Made by a program: the position numbers and the translations under genes. The notes under the pieces were generated by a model. The model made no database searches. It was not told the origin of the DNA and saw only the letters and a list, made by a program, of their open reading frames with translations. A stretch of DNA of 64,000 bases from CAYNRE01 sp964399535 (GTDB taxonomy: Bacteria; Planctomycetota; Planctomycetia; Pirellulales; CAYNRE01): the NCBI GenBank assembly GCA_964399535.1, contig CAYNRE010000076.1:124001-188000 (forward strand), written 5' to 3'. Shown here piece by piece: positions 60,125-64,000 of this stretch (the first letter of the stretch is position 1; every line of letters begins with the position of its first letter).

Positions 60125-63100
60125 GTGGCTGGTAGTTCGCCAACGCTTCGCTGGATTGCACTCGGGACACTGGTGCTGGCGGCAGCCAACACCGCCCTGG
60201 CAGCGGGCGAGCCCTTCCGCGAGTTCCTCGACGGGCTGCGCCGCCGCGGTTGGCACGATACGGCCCTCGAGTACTTGGAGCTGGCCAAGTCCGATCCGCT
60301 GATCGACGACCAGCAACGCCTTACGATTGCCTTCGAGCGCGGCCAGACCCGGGTGGAATTGGCGCGAACCCTGCACGACCCGCAGCGGCGGTTGCAGGAG
60401 CTCGACGCTGCCCGGGCCGATTTCGAGGAATTTCTGCGGGTCGCGCCCGATCACACCCAAGCCGCGGCCGCCAGCACCCAGCTCGGCAATGTGCTGGTCG
60501 AGCGGGGTAAGACCCTGGTGCTGCGAGCCGGGCGGCCCGAGTCGGCCGACGAACGTGAGGTGCTGCTCGAGCAGGCGCGGCAGTATTATGCCGATGCCGA
60601 GGCGGTGTTCTCCGCCGCCCAAAAGAAGTTCCAGGAACGATACGCTTCGTTTCCCACGGTGATCGACTCCAAGCACCCCGAAGAGTTGGAGGCCCGCCGC
60701 CAGGCCCAGGTCGACCTGATTCAGGCCCGGCTGTTCTCGGCCCAGTTGCGCTACGACTGGGCCCACTCGTATCCGGCCGAAAGCGCGGAGTATCGAGAGC
60801 AGCTCGAGAAAGCGGCCGAGCAGTATGCCGGCTTGTATCAAGACTACCGCCGCCTGATGGCGGGCCTGGTAGCGCGGATGTGGCAGGGCCGCTGCCTCCA
60901 GGAGCTGGGCAACCCCAAGCAAGCGCTCGCCTACTATGGCGAGCTGCTCGACCAGCCCGACGACCTGCCCGAGTTCCGGCAACTCAAATCTCAAACCCTT
61001 AGGCTGGCCCTGGCCTGCTGGATCGATGGCCCCGAGGCGAAGCTCGACGAGGCCATTCGGCAAGCGACCGAGTGGATCAAAGTGGCGCGGCCCGAGGAGG
61101 AACAAACCGCCGAAGGGTTGGCCATTCACCACGAGCTTGCCCGCGCTTACCAGTTGCGGGCCAACCAGCTTGCGCCGACCGACCCCCAGCGCGCCAACCT
61201 GCTCGACAAAGCCCTGGAGGAGGCGACCTTCGTGGCCCGCTCGCCTGGCGAGTACCAAGCCGAGGCCCGTTCCTGGGTGGCCCGTTTGCGGGGCCAATCC
61301 GAACCCCAGTCGGCGTCGACCTTTGCCGAAGCCCGCCAGCAGGCCAAGACCACGCTCGACCAGTTCGAGGGGTTGCTCCGCCAGGTAAAGCTCGCGGGAA
61401 CCTCGGGGGGCTCCGACCAGTTGGCCCAACTCGAACAGCAGATGAACCAGATGCGGGCCCAGGCGCTGGCGCAGTTTCACTTCGCCTGGTCCTTGGCCGA
61501 CGACGAGACGCCGATCGACGAGCTGAACCAGGTTCGCTATTTCACCAGTTACTTGTTGCTGCGCGATGGGCGCTACTACGACTCGGCCGTGCTGGGTGAA
61601 TTCCTGGCCCGCAATTACCCCGACGGGGTCAGTGGCCGGCCAGCCGCGGCGGTGGCGATCAACGCCTATGTCGAGGCCTATAACCAGGCCCCGCCCGCCG
61701 AGCGCCAGGCAGAGATTGCACGGCTGGTCGATCTGGCTCGCTACGTGGCCGAAAAATGGCCCACCGAGCCCGAGGGGGATCAGGCCTGGATGCTGCTGGC
61801 CGACATGGCCCTGCGCAGCAGCGACTGGACCCAGGCGATTGAATACCTCGACCAGGTTCCGGCCGACTCACCGCGCCGGGCCGAAGTAGAGCTCAAGGCC
61901 GGCCAGGCCTTTTGGAATCGGTATCTGGCCGAACTGCGCTCCGGCGACACGGCCCCCGAGGGCGAGGCTCAAGAGGATGTAGTTCAGGCCCAGGCCCGCC
62001 TTCAGCGCGGGTTGGAACTCTTGGCTGCCGGCTCGGCTGGCTCCGGTTCCGAGGGCGACGCGCTGCGGGCCGGGGCCGAGCTGAACCTGGCCCAGATTTA
62101 CAATGCCGAGTCCAAGTTTGCCGAGGCCCTGGCCTTGCTCGAGCGTCCGGCCAGCGGGCCGCTGGCCCTTGTGCAATCGCAGTCGCCACTGGCGCAGCGC
62201 GGCAATTTCGCCCTGGAAACCTTTAAAGCGGCGCTCTCGGCCTACGTCGGCTCGCAGAACCTGGCTCAGGCCGAGGCTACCATGCAGACCCTCGAGAACT
62301 ATGCGGCCTCGCAGGGGGAAAGCGCCTCGCAGCTAACGCGCATTTACGTGGCCCTGGGCCGCGAACTGGAAGACCAGCTCACGCGGTTGCGCCAGTCGGG
62401 CGACCAGGAAACCCTGAACAAGCTCGTCCAGAGTTTTGAGAAGTTTCTCACCCAAATTGCCGCGCGCGACGAGGGAAACACCTTTCAGTCGCTAAGTTGG
62501 GTCGCCGAAACCTTTAGCGGATTGGGCCAAGGGCTTACCGGCACGGGCCCCGCCCCGGCCGAAGCGCGCAAGTACATCGAAAAGGCGGCCCAGGTCTATC
62601 AGCGCATTCGCCAGCGGGCGCAAGACGAGCCGGGCTTCGCCCCCTCGGGCGATTTCGAGACTGGCCTGATCGTGCGGTTGGCTCGCTGCGACCGGGCCTT
62701 GGGCAACTACGCCGAGGCGGTCGATTTGCTGGTCGAGGTACTGAAGCGAAAGCCGGCCACGCTCGATGCCCAGATCGAGGCTGCCGCCTGTTACCAGGCC
62801 TGGGGCCAAACCGAGCCGCGTTATTTTGCCTCGGCCATTCACGGCGATCGCCGCGCCAAGAAACCCGACGGCAGCATCGTGAACATTGTCTGGGGTTGGA
62901 AAAAGCTGGCGACCACGCTGCAGGGAAACGATCGCTTCCAACAACAATTTCACGAGTGCTACTTCCGCCTGGCCGAGTCGGCGTTCGAGCAGGCTCGGGC
63001 CTCGACCGGGGCCGACAAGCAGCGCGGCCTGACCGCCGCGGTAGTGCTCCTGGAGCAACTGGCCCGCACCGAACCCAACCTGGGTGGAGACGTGGCGCGG

Positions 63101-63205
63101 GCCCGCTACAACAAACTTTATCGCCAACTTCAACGGGCCTTGGGCCGCGCCGAGCACGACCTGTCGTCTCCCTCGGCGCCCCACCCCACGGCCCAGGCAG
63201 GTTAG
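60125..63205 (+). CDS. Large exported TPR protein
   Basis: 1026 residues from GTG 60125. Signal peptide: TLRWIALGTLVLAAANTALA, cleavage near ALA|AGEP. The mature part is almost wholly helix-pair repeats with TPR pattern, for example GWHDTALEYLELAKSDPLID, LGNPKQALAYYGELLDQPDD, SDWTQAIEYLDQVPADSPRR, AESKFAEALALLERPA and LGNYAEAVDLLVEVLKRKPA. No catalytic motif. It should be a periplasmic protein-binding scaffold. The next gene, also an exported TPR protein, starts one base after its stop, so the two are one operon. Confidence 0.85.
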   Translation: MAGSSPTLRWIALGTLVLAAANTALAAGEPFREFLDGLRRRGWHDTALEYLELAKSDPLIDDQQRLTIAFERGQTRVELARTLHDPQRRLQELDAARADFEEFLRVAPDHTQAAAASTQLGNVLVERGKTLVLRAGRPESADEREVLLEQARQYYADAEAVFSAAQKKFQERYASFPTVIDSKHPEELEARRQAQVDLIQARLFSAQLRYDWAHSYPAESAEYREQLEKAAEQYAGLYQDYRRLMAGLVARMWQGRCLQELGNPKQALAYYGELLDQPDDLPEFRQLKSQTLRLALACWIDGPEAKLDEAIRQATEWIKVARPEEEQTAEGLAIHHELARAYQLRANQLAPTDPQRANLLDKALEEATFVARSPGEYQAEARSWVARLRGQSEPQSASTFAEARQQAKTTLDQFEGLLRQVKLAGTSGGSDQLAQLEQQMNQMRAQALAQFHFAWSLADDETPIDELNQVRYFTSYLLLRDGRYYDSAVLGEFLARNYPDGVSGRPAAAVAINAYVEAYNQAPPAERQAEIARLVDLARYVAEKWPTEPEGDQAWMLLADMALRSSDWTQAIEYLDQVPADSPRRAEVELKAGQAFWNRYLAELRSGDTAPEGEAQEDVVQAQARLQRGLELLAAGSAGSGSEGDALRAGAELNLAQIYNAESKFAEALALLERPASGPLALVQSQSPLAQRGNFALETFKAALSAYVGSQNLAQAEATMQTLENYAASQGESASQLTRIYVALGRELEDQLTRLRQSGDQETLNKLVQSFEKFLTQIAARDEGNTFQSLSWVAETFSGLGQGLTGTGPAPAEARKYIEKAAQVYQRIRQRAQDEPGFAPSGDFETGLIVRLARCDRALGNYAEAVDLLVEVLKRKPATLDAQIEAAACYQAWGQTEPRYFASAIHGDRRAKKPDGSIVNIVWGWKKLATTLQGNDRFQQQFHECYFRLAESAFEQARASTGADKQRGLTAAVVLLEQLARTEPNLGGDVARARYNKLYRQLQRALGRAEHDLSSPSAPHPTAQAG

Positions 63206-63206
63206 G

Positions 63207-64000
63207 ATGCAATCGCCCCACTCCAGGCACCCGCAAGCACCCCTTCAACCGCCGCGAACGGCTGCCCTCGCGCGCCGGGAGCGATCTCAAGTTGCAAGAA
63301 TCCCCCTCCCGGATTTGGCAACGCGAGCGCTGCCAGCTCTGGGGTTGGTGTTCCTGTGCCTGCTGGGCGGGCCTGCCGGCGCGGCCGACCGGGTTCGCGC
63401 CTTGCAAGGCACGATCACCGGCCAGATTCAGTCGGTCACCGCTCGCGAAATCACCATCAACGCGGCCACGGGCAAAACCGAGACCATTCCGGTTAACCAA
63501 CTCAAGGGGGTTTCCTTCGACGGCGAGCCCGCCAAGCTGCAATCGGCCCGGGCAGCTTACAACTCGGGCCGCTATGAAGATTGCCTGAAGGCCCTCGCGG
63601 AAATCGATTCAGCCTCGATCGAGCGCGAGCTCGTACGCGACGAGCTCGAGTTCTTGCGGGCGGCCAGCAGCGGACAGATGGCGCTCGCCGGCGTGGGCAA
63701 TCCCCGCGATGCCGGCAAACTGGTTCGCGATTTCGTGAAGAATCACCCGGAAAGCTACCACTTCTACCCCGCGACCGAGCTGTTCGGCAATTTGCTGGCC
63801 TCGGTGGGGGCCTATAAAAACGCCCTCGAGGAATACGCCCGGCTCGAATCGGTGGGCTGGCCCGACTACCAGATGCGTTCGCTGGTCGCCCGGGGCCGGG
63901 TCCTGCGGGCCGAGGGGAAGCCGGCCGAGGCCCAGGCGGCCTATCAGTCGGTGATCGACCAGGCAGCCGATGCGACCGACGAGGTGGTCGTCGCCCAGCG
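63207..64000 (+). CDS. Exported TPR protein, 3' end beyond the window
   Basis: At least 264 codons, open to the window edge; the start ATG 63207 lies one base after the preceding stop. A basic N-terminus and hydrophobic core (LPALGLVFLCLLGGPAGAAD) form a signal peptide, cleavage near GAA|DRV. A small beta segment follows (LQGTITGQIQSVTAREITIN, TETIPVNQLKGVSFDGEP), then TPR-like helices (ARAAYNSGRYEDCLKALAEI; GAYKNALEEYARLESVGWPD; GKPAEAQAAYQSVIDQA). Function unknown. In other planctomycetes such pairs can precede ExbB/ExbD-type genes; whether that holds here lies outside the window. Confidence 0.8.
   Translation, partial: MQSPHSRHPQAPLQPPRTAALARRERSQVARIPLPDLATRALPALGLVFLCLLGGPAGAADRVRALQGTITGQIQSVTAREITINAATGKTETIPVNQLKGVSFDGEPAKLQSARAAYNSGRYEDCLKALAEIDSASIERELVRDELEFLRAASSGQMALAGVGNPRDAGKLVRDFVKNHPESYHFYPATELFGNLLASVGAYKNALEEYARLESVGWPDYQMRSLVARGRVLRAEGKPAEAQAAYQSVIDQAADATDEVVVAQ

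Noticed and set aside
58742..61480. Extending the 339-residue gene upstream to a 912-codon frame
   Set aside because: The extra part is antisense to a well-supported TPR gene and has shadow-like composition.
1..64000. tRNA, rRNA, CRISPR array, insertion sequence or prophage
   Set aside because: No cloverleaf-like sequence, regularly spaced short repeats, transposase or phage structural gene was seen on reading both strands; short RNAs cannot be excluded without a covariance-model search.

Overview
The window is GC-rich and densely coded, with many genes overlapping by the four bases ATGA or GTGA. It most resembles the chromosome of a flagellated member of the Planctomycetota, probably Pirellulales-like. 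That is an inference from gene content: a ThuA/quinoprotein-type dehydrogenase/HEAT/cytochrome c fusion of planctomycete type, a very long secretin, proline-rich periplasmic linkers and large TPR proteins. I see no tRNA or rRNA gene, CRISPR array or insertion sequence.

Layout. Bases 2-3817: a giant protein made only of tandem secretin N-type repeats (cut at its 5' end), facing an EF-hand protein (3889-5070). Bases 5689-21980: a type II secretion (T2SS) operon in the order gspE-F-G-H-I-J-K-L-M-D plus an exported protein of unknown function. Several boundaries overlap, GspM carries a GspC-like tail, and GspD has about nine N-domains. Bases 21787-27407: a BON-domain protein, a propeller-containing exported protein, a histidine phosphatase and a divergent Fe-type alcohol dehydrogenase/PfkB kinase pair. 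Bases 27464-31777: the ThuA/dehydrogenase/cytochrome c protein. Bases 32067-33876: an FtsX/LolD-type ABC exporter.

Bases 33937-53778, all minus strand: a flagellar locus. In transcription order it is a TPR membrane protein, a FlgN-like chaperone, a soluble histidine kinase, an NtrC-type activator, then flgB-flgC-fliE-fliF-fliG-fliH-fliI-fliJ-motE-like-fliK-flgD-flgE-flbD-motA-motB. A good sigma-54 (-24/-12) site lies just upstream of flgB, next to the sigma-54 activator, so the regulator and its target promoter appear to be adjacent.

Bases 54162-59761, also minus: an alpha/beta-hydrolase-fold protein whose nucleophile is replaced, a lipoprotein-like N-acetylmuramoyl-L-alanine amidase, malate dehydrogenase, and two overlapping genes sharing one uncharacterised membrane-anchored module. 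Bases 60125-64000, plus strand: two exported TPR proteins, the second running off the window.

The strongest leads are the secretin N-repeat giant next to a T2SS whose own secretin is also N-domain-expanded (possibly a scaffold across a wide periplasm), the GspM-GspC fusion, the sigma-54 flagellar switch, duplicated domains inserted in the hook protein, and the nucleophile-less hydrolase.
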